5,154 bases of DNA, taken from the NCBI GenBank assembly GCA_024409165.1, contig JAKSUE010000115.1, forward strand, positions 1 to 5,154, written 5' to 3'. This DNA comes from an archaeon (lineage in GTDB: Archaea > Methanobacteriota > Methanobacteria > Methanobacteriales > Methanobacteriaceae). The notes below the pieces were generated by a model, which worked only from the letters and a program-made list of their open reading frames with translations, did no database searches and was not told where the DNA came from. Position 1 is the first letter of the stretch; each line of letters starts with the position of its first letter. Of this stretch, positions 1 through 5,066 are shown in pieces. Made by a program: the position numbers and the translations under genes.

Positions 1-57
1 ATAGGATGTCCTAAATCAATGATTCAAAAAGTTGGTCCATGCTATAAGCACCAATAA
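1..57 (+). CDS. C-terminal end of an unidentified + strand gene (partial)
   Basis: Frame 1 is open from the first base through 18 codons and ends at TAA 55-57. It reads as a plausible protein tail (IGCPKSMIQKVGPCYKHQ), and codons such as GGA, CCT, TCA and CCA are ordinary for this genome. The other two + frames hit stops within the first 30 bases. A hairpin and a T6 run follow, as expected after a gene end. I do not recognise the protein. Eighteen codons without a stop could occur by chance, so confidence is low. If real, it is convergent with the adhesin-like gene, with 47 bases between their stop codons. Confidence 0.35.
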   Translation: MGCPKSMIQKVGPCYKHQ

Positions 58-60
58 ATC

Positions 61-106
61 TTTATTATTTGTCTTATAATAAATTATCTTAGATTAATAC
101 TTTTTT
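61..106 (+). terminator. AT-rich hairpin plus T6 run between convergent genes
   Basis: A perfect 8-bp inverted repeat (TTTATTAT at 61-68, ATAATAAA at 76-83) with a 7-nt loop lies just after the stop of the left-edge + frame. A run of six T follows at 101-106. Archaeal termination depends mostly on T-runs, so the T6 is the more meaningful part for + strand transcripts. On the - strand no T-run is visible just past the adhesin-like stop, so this is not clearly bidirectional. The stem contains only A-T pairs and is weak. Confidence 0.35.
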
Positions 107-1454
107 AAATGAGTTTCTTTTTATTATCAAATCTATGTAAAAGATATAGAACAATTAAAAGTAATACAATAGCAATTATTAATATAATTAGTAATAGGAT
201 AATTATAATAATTGGAATACTACTAATTAAACCACTTAAATCAATATTAAGTAACTCTTGAAGCATATAAAGTAAATCTTGAATTATACTAATAATACTA
301 ATTAAAAGTGGTAAAATCATGTTAATTATGCTATTTAAAAATGAACTAATCATAGATACTAAATTATTTAATAATGATGAAATTAGTGAAAGTATGCTGT
401 TTAAATAATTTGAAAGTTCATTTAAACCACTTATTAAATAAGCTAATATTCCTGCAGAAAGTATATCTGATTCATTTGTTTGTGTTGTATCATTTGAATA
501 TTCTGATATATCATATGAAAAAATATCCATAGATGATGAATAATTATCATCTCCTAAAAATGATACATAAATATCAGAATCTGTGAGGTTTATTCCACTT
601 ATATCAATGAATGCTAAACCATCTTCATTTGTTGTAGCATATTTATTTACAATAATTTCACCATTTTTATCGGTAATAGTGAAAGTTAAAACTTTATTAG
701 GTAATGGATTTTCATTTTCATCAAATAACATTGCTGATATATAATCATCAGATATGAGATTAGGTAGGATTAATATATGAGTACCTATTTTTTTAGAATC
801 TTTTTTATCAATATTTACATAAATATTAGATGAAGAGCTTTCATAATCTTTATCTGCTTCAAAAGAAGCCATAACATTATAATTACCATTAGCTAATTTA
901 GATATATTCATAGTAGCTATACCTTTGCTATTGGTATTAATAATTTTATTTTTTATTATTTCATTATGATCATCTAGTATAATAACTGAAATTTCTTTAT
1001 TAGATAATCCTTTTGAAGAGTTATCAGTTAATTTAAAACTTAATAAATCATCAGTTTTACTTATTTTGAGAATAGTTTTGATTTTAGATATTTCAAAATT
1101 AATAGAGTCAGAAGAGTTTTTATAATCTTCATTACCTTTAAATGATGCATTTACATTATATTTGCCAGAGGATAAAGAACTAATATCAAGTTTAGCAACA
1201 CCATTTTCATCAGTTTTTACTATTTTATTAATTTCTTTACCTTCTTTTATTATTGAAAAGGTAATATTTTGATTTTCTAAAAAATTATCTCCTTCTTTTA
1301 ATGTAGCAATAATATAATCATTAGAAGAGCTAATTTTAAGTTCTAAATTTGTATCTTTAGGATCAACATTAGTAATTCCTGCAGATACAGTGGAAATAGT
1401 TAGAATTAAAATAATAAATGTAGTTAAAATCACCAATAATTTATTTGATTTCAT
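105..1454 (-). CDS. Secreted, membrane-anchored adhesin-like protein with three Ig-like repeats
   Basis: 449 residues, presumably cell-surface. Residues 1-25 form a signal peptide (MKSNK, then a hydrophobic core, VSA at 23-25 as cleavage site). Three Ig-like beta-sandwich repeats span about 37-123, 127-216 and 226-317. Each ends with a T-N/D-x-x-G-x-A motif, then DIS/NIS, then a V-x-A/V-SF-x-x-D-x-Y-x-S-S strand (81-115, 174-209, 275-308). Nine N-x-S/T sequons lie outside the membrane, including N63, N102, N113, N145, N183, N289, N304, N321 and N327. Residues 330-412 are a nearly uncharged Leu/Ile/Ser/Asn-rich helical stretch. A transmembrane anchor follows at about 413-439, ending in a positive tail (HRFDNKKKLI). 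This resembles the adhesin-like proteins abundant in gut Methanobacteriales, though it is short for that group. The ligand is unknown. The ATG at 1454 has GGTG 5 nt upstream (1460-1463). The gene appears to be its own transcription unit. Confidence 0.8.
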   Translation of the reverse strand: MKSNKLLVILTTFIILILTISTVSAGITNVDPKDTNLELKISSSNDYIIATLKEGDNFLENQNITFSIIKEGKEINKIVKTDENGVAKLDISSLSSGKYNVNASFKGNEDYKNSSDSINFEISKIKTILKISKTDDLLSFKLTDNSSKGLSNKEISVIILDDHNEIIKNKIINTNSKGIATMNISKLANGNYNVMASFEADKDYESSSSNIYVNIDKKDSKKIGTHILILPNLISDDYISAMLFDENENPLPNKVLTFTITDKNGEIIVNKYATTNEDGLAFIDISGINLTDSDIYVSFLGDDNYSSSMDIFSYDISEYSNDTTQTNESDILSAGILAYLISGLNELSNYLNSILSLISSLLNNLVSMISSFLNSIINMILPLLISIISIIQDLLYMLQELLNIDLSGLISSIPIIIIILLLIILIIAIVLLLIVLYLLHRFDNKKKLI

Positions 1455-1524
1455 TTTTACACCCTATAAATGATAGTTTAATAAATAATAACTTGTTTTA
1501 TGTATAAATTTTTATAATTGGCAA

Positions 1525-1537
1525 TATATAAAGTTTA
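1525..1537 (-). promoter_or_regulatory. BRE/TATA-like promoter of the adhesin-like gene
   Basis: On the - strand the sequence reads TAAAC then TTTATATA, a good match to an archaeal BRE followed by a TATA box (TATA at 1525-1532). A start site about 25 nt downstream would fall near 1500, giving a leader of about 45 nt before the ATG at 1454. It stands out even in this AT-rich gap because of the adjacent purine-rich BRE-like bases. Confidence 0.5.
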
Positions 1538-1568
1538 GGAAAAAATAATAAAATATATTGAGAATATT

Positions 1569-1639
1569 AAAAAAAGAACGGAAAAAATAGCTTTAATTTT
1601 AATTTAAATTAATTAAAAAATAAAAAAAGAAAGAAAGAA
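1569..1639 (-). terminator. T-rich termination region after ferritin
   Basis: Read on the - strand, the bases just past the ferritin stop are strongly T-rich. T-runs of 7 and 6 lie at 1622-1628 and 1615-1620, with pyrimidine repeats (TTTC units) before them. Further T7 and T6 runs flank a CCGTTC at 1569-1587. Multiple oligo-T tracts are the usual archaeal intrinsic termination signal. A 14-bp palindrome (TTAATTTAAATTAA, 1599-1612) sits between the two T-rich blocks and may add a hairpin. Confidence 0.5.
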
Positions 1640-1648
1640 TAATAAAAA

Positions 1649-2155
1649 TTATTCTTCAGAAGGGCCACGAACACGGCCTGCAAACTCTTCGTTAAGAGCG
1701 TAAATGATGGAATTGTTGTCTCCAGCTAATTTGACTTTAGCTAACATTTCCATTGCATTTTCTTCTTCTTCAACTTGTTCTTCAACGAACCATTGTAAGA
1801 AGTTGTTAGTTGCGTGGTCTTTTTCTTCAATAGCTAAGTCTACTAAGTCATTGATAAGACCAGAAACCATTTTTTCGTGGGATAAAACATGTTCAAATAC
1901 AGCAATTGGAGATTCCCATTCAGTTTGAGGTTTTTCAATAGCTTCGAGAGTTACAGATGCTCCTCTTCTGATGATGTAATCATAGAATTTCATTCCATGT
2001 TCTAATTCTTCTTGAGCTTGTACTCTCATCCAGTTAGCAAAACCTGCTAAATCAGTATCTTCAAAATAAGCTGCCATAGATAAGTATAAGTATCCAGAGT
2101 ATACTTCTGCGTTTAATTGAGCATTTAATGCTGCTTCCATTTTTTCGTTAACCAT
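1649..2155 (-). CDS. ftnA: Bacterial-type (non-heme) ferritin
   Basis: 168 residues, the usual FtnA length. It is expected to form a cytoplasmic 24-subunit cage that oxidises Fe(II) and stores it as a ferric mineral, limiting iron-driven radical damage. With the start at 2155, residue numbers fall exactly on the E. coli FtnA ligands as I recall them: E17, E50, H53, E94 and Q127 for the di-iron ferroxidase centre, Y24 nearby, and E49, E126, E129 and E130 for the third iron site. Supporting blocks are EELEH (49-53) and [15 protein letters not shown] (118-132). A GTG at 2164 is also in frame, but it lies inside the AGGTG ribosome binding site (2162-2166), which sits 6 nt before the ATG at 2155, so 2155 is preferred. 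The ORNL-type heme ligands of bacterioferritin are not evident. The gene lies 112 nt downstream of rubredoxin 1 and has a possible promoter of its own. Confidence 0.95.
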   Translation of the reverse strand: MVNEKMEAALNAQLNAEVYSGYLYLSMAAYFEDTDLAGFANWMRVQAQEELEHGMKFYDYIIRRGASVTLEAIEKPQTEWESPIAVFEHVLSHEKMVSGLINDLVDLAIEEKDHATNNFLQWFVEEQVEEEENAMEMLAKVKLAGDNNSIIYALNEEFAGRVRGPSEE

Positions 2156-2161
2156 AATTAA

Positions 2162-2166
2162 CACCT
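2162..2166 (-). promoter_or_regulatory. Ribosome binding site fixing the ferritin start
   Basis: AGGTG, complementary to the archaeal 16S rRNA 3' end, lies 6 nt upstream of the ATG at 2155. It overlaps the alternative in-frame GTG (2162-2164), which would itself have no ribosome binding site. This is the main reason for the shorter ferritin start. Confidence 0.7.
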
Positions 2167-2187
2167 ACATTTATTAATTTTAGAATT

Positions 2188-2195
2188 TTTATAAA
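2188..2195 (-). promoter_or_regulatory. Possible TATA box for ferritin
   Basis: TTTATAAA with A-rich upstream bases (AAAATAAA on the - strand) resembles a BRE/TATA element. A start site 25 nt downstream would fall near 2165, leaving a leader of only about 10 nt that barely includes the AGGTG. The box could therefore be spurious, and ferritin could instead be read from the rubredoxin promoter. Confidence 0.3.
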
Positions 2196-2199
2196 TTTA

Positions 2200-2253
2200 T
2201 TTTAATTAATTTTAATTAATTTTATTTATTTTAACTAATTTTAATTTATTTTT
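2200..2253. repeat. Degenerate 10-bp AT repeat with phased T-tracts
   Basis: Two exact copies of TTTAATTAAT (2201-2220) are followed by three diverged copies up to about 2250. T-tracts of at least four bases begin at 2200, 2210, 2220, 2229, 2239 and 2249, so intervals are 10, 10, 9, 10 and 10 bp. Tracts in near-helical phase are known to bend DNA. The block lies just upstream of the possible ferritin TATA box in the gap after rubredoxin 1. Slippage-generated low-complexity sequence is the alternative reading. Confidence 0.6.
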
Positions 2254-2267
2254 GGTTTAAATAATAA

Positions 2268-2423
2268 TTATTCTTCTACAAATCCAGATTTTTCAAGTCC
2301 ACATAATGGGCAAACCCAATCTTCTGGGACGTCTTCCCATGCAGTACCTGGTTCTACACCGTTATCTGGATCACCTAATTCTACTTTGTATTCCCATCCA
2401 CATGCGTCACATACCATAACCAT
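2268..2423 (-). CDS. Rubredoxin 1, canonical type
   Basis: 51 residues, full length for a rubredoxin: a small cytoplasmic one-electron carrier with a single iron held by four cysteines. The ligands are C5-x2-C8-G and C38-P-L-C41-G, with 29 residues between the pairs, the classic spacing. The family loop [11 protein letters not shown] is at 17-27, the core aromatics include W10, Y12, W29 and W36, and F48 sits near the C-terminus. The ATG at 2423 has AAGGAG (2432-2437) 8 nt upstream. A second Met codon at 2417 would put the spacing at 14 nt and is less likely. The gene follows rubredoxin 2 by 47 nt, suggesting co-transcription. In methanogens and other anaerobes such rubredoxins feed electrons to oxygen- and peroxide-reducing proteins such as rubrerythrin or desulfoferrodoxin. 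No such acceptor is in the window, so the partner is unknown. Confidence 0.95.
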   Translation of the reverse strand: MVMVCDACGWEYKVELGDPDNGVEPGTAWEDVPEDWVCPLCGLEKSGFVEE

Positions 2424-2470
2424 AATAAAATCTCCTTAATTTGTTATGTTGAAAATTTTGTATAATTAAT

Positions 2471-2626
2471 TTATTTAAATAACATTCTACCAGCACCACA
2501 TAATGGGCATTTAAAATCTTCTGGGACATCTTCCCAAAGAGTATTAGCTGGTATATCTTTTTCTGAACATCCATCTTCTGAATAATAAACATATCCACAA
2601 ACACTACATTTTTTCTTTTCAGTCAT
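2471..2626 (-). CDS. Rubredoxin 2, divergent type
   Basis: 51 residues with a complete iron site: C7-x2-C10-G and C40-P-L-C43-G, again 29 residues between pairs. YVYY at 12-15, W31, F38 and F50 supply the aromatic core. The WEDVPED segment (31-37) matches the canonical neighbour. It differs from rubredoxin 1 in the loop, where GDPDNG is replaced by DGCSEKD with an extra cysteine (C20), and in its basic start (TEKKKC) and end (RMLFK) in place of acidic ends. The two are therefore not a recent duplication. The ATG at 2626 has a very strong AAAGGAGG site, 6 nt away (core 2633-2638). It is the first gene of the likely rubredoxin-rubredoxin(-ferritin) unit and is preceded by a structured leader. 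The redox partner is unknown; the opposite surface charge suggests it differs from that of rubredoxin 1. Confidence 0.92.
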   Translation of the reverse strand: MTEKKKCSVCGYVYYSEDGCSEKDIPANTLWEDVPEDFKCPLCGAGRMLFK

Positions 2627-2659
2627 AAAAATCCTCCTTTACATAGGTTTTTTAAATTA

Positions 2660-2702
2660 AAGACAATTTATTATTTTAAGGGGGTGGAAATTAAATCGTC
2701 TT
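2660..2702 (-). promoter_or_regulatory. Leader RNA hairpin before rubredoxin 2
   Basis: In the - strand RNA, AAGACGAUUUA (2702-2692) can pair with UAAAUUGUCUU (2670-2660) over 11 positions, including one G-U wobble and no mismatch. The loop is 21 nt and contains CCACCCCCUU, the only C-rich run in the surrounding AT-rich gap. The wobble makes the pairing better in the rubredoxin-sense RNA than in the opposite strand, where it is an A-C mismatch. The hairpin base falls near the start site expected from the TATA-like box at 2726-2733. A regulatory role is inference. Confidence 0.45.
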
Positions 2703-2711
2703 GATTTATAA

Positions 2712-2733
2712 TTTATATATTCTCATATATAAA
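2712..2733 (-). promoter_or_regulatory. Palindrome overlapping the TATA-like box of the rubredoxin unit
   Basis: A perfect inverted repeat has 9-bp arms (TTTATATAT at 2712-2720, ATATATAAA at 2725-2733) around a TCTC spacer. On the - strand TTTATATA at 2726-2733 is a good TATA box, predicting a start near 2702 and a leader of about 75 nt before rubredoxin 2. The symmetry also puts a TTTATATA on the + strand (2712-2719). It could be a repressor operator over the promoter, or a by-product of AT-rich sequence. Confidence 0.45.
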
Positions 2734-2792
2734 CTTGTTTATAATGTATCGAACAATTTTATAATATGGGAATTGATATTTAGAATAATACT

Positions 2793-3203
2793 TTATTTAA
2801 CTATTATAACTGGAACTTTAGAGACTTTTAGGGCATTTTCAGCAACACTACCGAGTTTACTGAATGCTGTTTCTTGGTTTTTTTCAAAGGTAGTTCCATG
2901 AGATCCAATAACAACTATGTCTGGATTAATTTTACGAATCATTGTTTCCATATCATTAACTGGATTAGCTGTTATGATGTGTTCTACAACTGTAACATTA
3001 GCTTCTTTTCCTTTAGCTGTGATTTCATCAAGAACTAATCCTCCTGTATCATCTAATTCATCATAGGATAAGTCTGATGCAAAATCCATTACATATAATG
3101 CAGATATTTTAGAGTTATATTTAGATGCTAAGTCAATAGCTAAATCTACAGCTTTATTACCACAATTAGAACCATCATTAGCTACTAAAATATTTTTAAA
3201 CAT
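2793..3203 (-). CDS. Universal stress protein, UspA family
   Basis: 136 residues, one complete Usp domain: a cytoplasmic Rossmann-like, usually dimeric protein, often ATP-binding, made or used under stress. The first strand reads FKNILVANDGS (2-12), with D10 as the conserved nucleotide-site acid. The later block VVIGSHG (97-103), then GSVAEN (118-123), then PVIIVK (131-136), is the family's ATP loop, G-x2-G-xn-G-S. Here n is 14 rather than the usual 9, because TTFEKNQETAFSKL lies between G103 and G118. ATP binding is therefore likely but not certain. The start at 3203 is 8 nt after the atwA stop, and its AAGGGA ribosome binding site overlaps that stop codon, so translation is probably coupled to atwA. 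No T-run is visible after the gene. Confidence 0.9.
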   Translation of the reverse strand: MFKNILVANDGSNCGNKAVDLAIDLASKYNSKISALYVMDFASDLSYDELDDTGGLVLDEITAKGKEANVTVVEHIITANPVNDMETMIRKINPDIVVIGSHGTTFEKNQETAFSKLGSVAENALKVSKVPVIIVK

Positions 3204-3211
3204 ATTATCCC

Positions 3212-4936
3212 TTACATAAGATAGTCTGCTTCACAGTAACCTATAAAATCATCAACTAATTTATCAACGTCTTCTGTATCGTCTTTTAATACACCATCAT
3301 CAATTAAGATTGCTCTGTTGCTTATTTCTTTGATGAAGTCTGTGTTATGTGAAATCATAACAATTGTAGTTCCAAATTCTTTTGAAATCTTTTTAAGGGA
3401 GTTTGAGACAATTCTTAAGGTTTTAGGATCTAAATCTCCGAATGGTTCATCTAATAAAAGGATTTCAGGTTTTGGTGCAAGAACAAGAGCAAGCATAGCT
3501 CTTACTTGTTGACCACCAGATAATTCATAGGATTTTCTTGGTAAAATATCAAGAGATAAGTCTAAAGCTTCAAATAATTCTGCAACTTCTTTTTTAACTT
3601 CAGTTTCAGGGAATTTAGGGAATAATTCTTCTAAAATTGATGGTTCAAGACCGATTTGTTCAAGTCTTGCTTTAGCTTCAGCTGCAGGTAAATCTGTGAG
3701 TTGATATAAAGCATCTAAGAGAATATCAGGTAATCCAAGTTCTTTAGCTCTTTTCTTAGCTTCTTCAATTAATTCATAGTTTTTATAACCTAATTTAACA
3801 GCTAATTGACTTTGAATAGATGCATAATACATTAATGCAAATTCTTGATGCATGAAACCAATTCTTCTTCTGATTTCCATCCTATCTAAACCAGCTTCTT
3901 CAATATTAACCCATTTAGATTCAGGAATACCTTCTTCATTGTTAGTAGTTAATTCAAAGAGAATATCTCCTGTATCTGGAAGGTCAAGACCTCCTAACAT
4001 ACGAAGGAGAATAGTTTTACCAGCACCACTTGGCCCTACTAAAGATAAGATATTTTGTTTATTTACTTCAAAATTAACATCATCAACAGTTAAAACTTCT
4101 CCACCTGTAAATAAATAGAATCTTTTATTAATATTTTCAGCTTTAATTAATACTTCATCAGTTGATTCAATATTTATATCAACAGGATCTTCAATATCTG
4201 CTAAGAATTCATCAATAATCTCATCAGCAGAACCTTCTTTTTGAATTTCTCCATCTTCTAAGAGAATTACTCTATCTGCTAAAAATTTATGAATTTCAGG
4301 TAAATGTGAAACAAAAACAATTGTTATTCCAAGCTCTTTATTAATGTTTTTTACAGCATTAAGAATATCTTGCTTGGTTTTAGGACAAGACATAGTAGCT
4401 GGTTCATCAAGTAACATTACTTTAGGTTTTTTAGCTAATTGACGAGCCATAATAAGTCTTTGTTTTTCTCCACCACTTAAAACAGAAGCTAAATGGTTTT
4501 TCTTATGAGAAAGCCCTACAAGTTCAAGAATCTCTTCTGCTTCCTTACCATACATCTTTTCTGCTTCTTTAAGGTCTACATCACCTTCATCACCATATCT
4601 AACAGCATATAATTTTCTTAAAACATTTTCAAGAGCAGTTTCAGGCCAAATACCAAAAGATCTTTGAAGATGTATAGCAGTTTCTTTTTTTACTTGATTA
4701 AAATAAAATTGAGATGAATCTGGTTTTAAAGTGTAACGACTAATAGTCACTTCACCTTCATCAAATTGTTCCACACCTCTTAAAATTCTAAGAAGAGTAG
4801 TTTTACCAGAACCACTAGTACCAAAAATACCTACAATCTCACCTTCATTAACTTCAAGATTAATATTTTTTAAAGCAGGTATTTCTTCTCCATTATCAGT
4901 TTTATAAGATTTACAAAGATTTTCTATTTTTATCAT
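3212..4936 (-). CDS. atwA: Methyl-coenzyme M reductase component A2 (two-domain ABC ATPase)
   Basis: 574 residues, soluble, with no membrane segment. The family member studied in methanogens, component A2, takes part in the ATP-dependent reductive activation that returns the nickel cofactor F430 of MCR to Ni(I). Two ABC ATPase domains are fused. The first has Walker A GTSGSGKT (39-46), Q91, signature LSGGE (153-157), Walker B VMLLDEP (173-179) and H211. The second has Walker A GPSGAGKT (301-308), Q364, signature LSGGQ (472-476), Walker B ILLLDEP (492-498), D-loop GDLD (500-503) and H530. The D-loop of domain 1 is unusual (ATMSCP, 180-185). In domain 2 the Q-loop to signature distance is about 108 residues against 62 in domain 1, owing to an acidic helical insert. 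A plain transporter ATPase is less likely, since no permease gene is adjacent. The ATG at 4936 is preferred over in-frame GTG 4945 and TTG 4939 because GTGA lies 5 nt before it. usp follows in the same unit. Confidence 0.9.
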   Translation of the reverse strand: MIKIENLCKSYKTDNGEEIPALKNINLEVNEGEIVGIFGTSGSGKTTLLRILRGVEQFDEGEVTISRYTLKPDSSQFYFNQVKKETAIHLQRSFGIWPETALENVLRKLYAVRYGDEGDVDLKEAEKMYGKEAEEILELVGLSHKKNHLASVLSGGEKQRLIMARQLAKKPKVMLLDEPATMSCPKTKQDILNAVKNINKELGITIVFVSHLPEIHKFLADRVILLEDGEIQKEGSADEIIDEFLADIEDPVDINIESTDEVLIKAENINKRFYLFTGGEVLTVDDVNFEVNKQNILSLVGPSGAGKTILLRMLGGLDLPDTGDILFELTTNNEEGIPESKWVNIEEAGLDRMEIRRRIGFMHQEFALMYYASIQSQLAVKLGYKNYELIEEAKKRAKELGLPDILLDALYQLTDLPAAEAKARLEQIGLEPSILEELFPKFPETEVKKEVAELFEALDLSLDILPRKSYELSGGQQVRAMLALVLAPKPEILLLDEPFGDLDPKTLRIVSNSLKKISKEFGTTIVMISHNTDFIKEISNRAILIDDGVLKDDTEDVDKLVDDFIGYCEADYLM

Positions 4937-4990
4937 CAATCTCACATCGGATTATATTTAATTAACTATATTTATATTTAATAAAGATAA

Positions 4991-5003
4991 TATTTAAAGT
5001 TTT
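4991..5003 (-). promoter_or_regulatory. BRE/TATA-like promoter of atwA
   Basis: On the - strand AAAC followed by TTTAAATA resembles BRE plus TATA box. A start about 25 nt downstream would fall near 4968, giving a leader of roughly 30 nt to the ATG at 4936. Several other AT-only candidates lie nearby (for example around 4960-4975 and 5040-5053), so the choice is tentative. Confidence 0.4.
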
Positions 5004-5044
5004 ATATTTTAGTAAATAAAAGTTACTTTAATTAATAAAAAAAT

Positions 5045-5066
5045 AAAGTTTTGTATTTTAAACTTT
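5045..5066. repeat. Inverted repeat upstream of atwA
   Basis: AAAGTTT (5045-5051) and AAACTTT (5060-5066) form a perfect 7-bp inverted repeat with an 8-nt spacer. The left part also repeats directly: the 16 bases at 5045-5060 match those at 4996-5011 except at one position. The right arm enters the first 40-bp tandem repeat. The position upstream of the atwA promoter would suit an operator, but this is inference. Confidence 0.45.

Noticed and set aside
1455..1648. tRNA or small RNA gene in the gap between ferritin and the adhesin-like gene
   Set aside because: The gap is almost pure A/T with no cloverleaf or GC-rich stem; T-tracts and a promoter explain it.
1704..1928. + strand open frame opposite ferritin
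   Set aside because: Antisense shadow of a complete ferritin with all metal ligands; no ribosome binding site or family pattern.
2156..2164. Longer ferritin start at GTG 2164
   Set aside because: The GTG is part of the AGGTG ribosome binding site of the ATG at 2155, and only the shorter start gives the E. coli-like ligand numbering.
2407..2604. 65-residue - strand open frame spanning both rubredoxin genes
   Set aside because: It lies out of frame with two clear rubredoxins that have intact CxxC ligands and ribosome binding sites; its own product has no recognisable pattern.
2701..2901. 66-residue + strand open frame beginning with TTG
   Set aside because: Its second half is antisense to usp. 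The GGGGGTGG upstream is too far (about 13 nt) and is better explained as the loop of the leader hairpin.
3318..4118. Two short + strand open frames opposite atwA
   Set aside because: They are antisense to the conserved ATPase motifs and show no features of their own.
3212..4936. ABC transporter ATPase for import or export
   Set aside because: No permease or binding-protein gene is adjacent, and the two-domain length, the ATMSCP segment and the domain 2 insert fit MCR component A2 better.
4937..4945. Longer atwA start at GTG 4945 or TTG 4939
   Set aside because: The GTG forms the GTGA element before ATG 4936 and has no ribosome binding site of its own; the TTG is a weaker start codon only 3 nt from the ATG.
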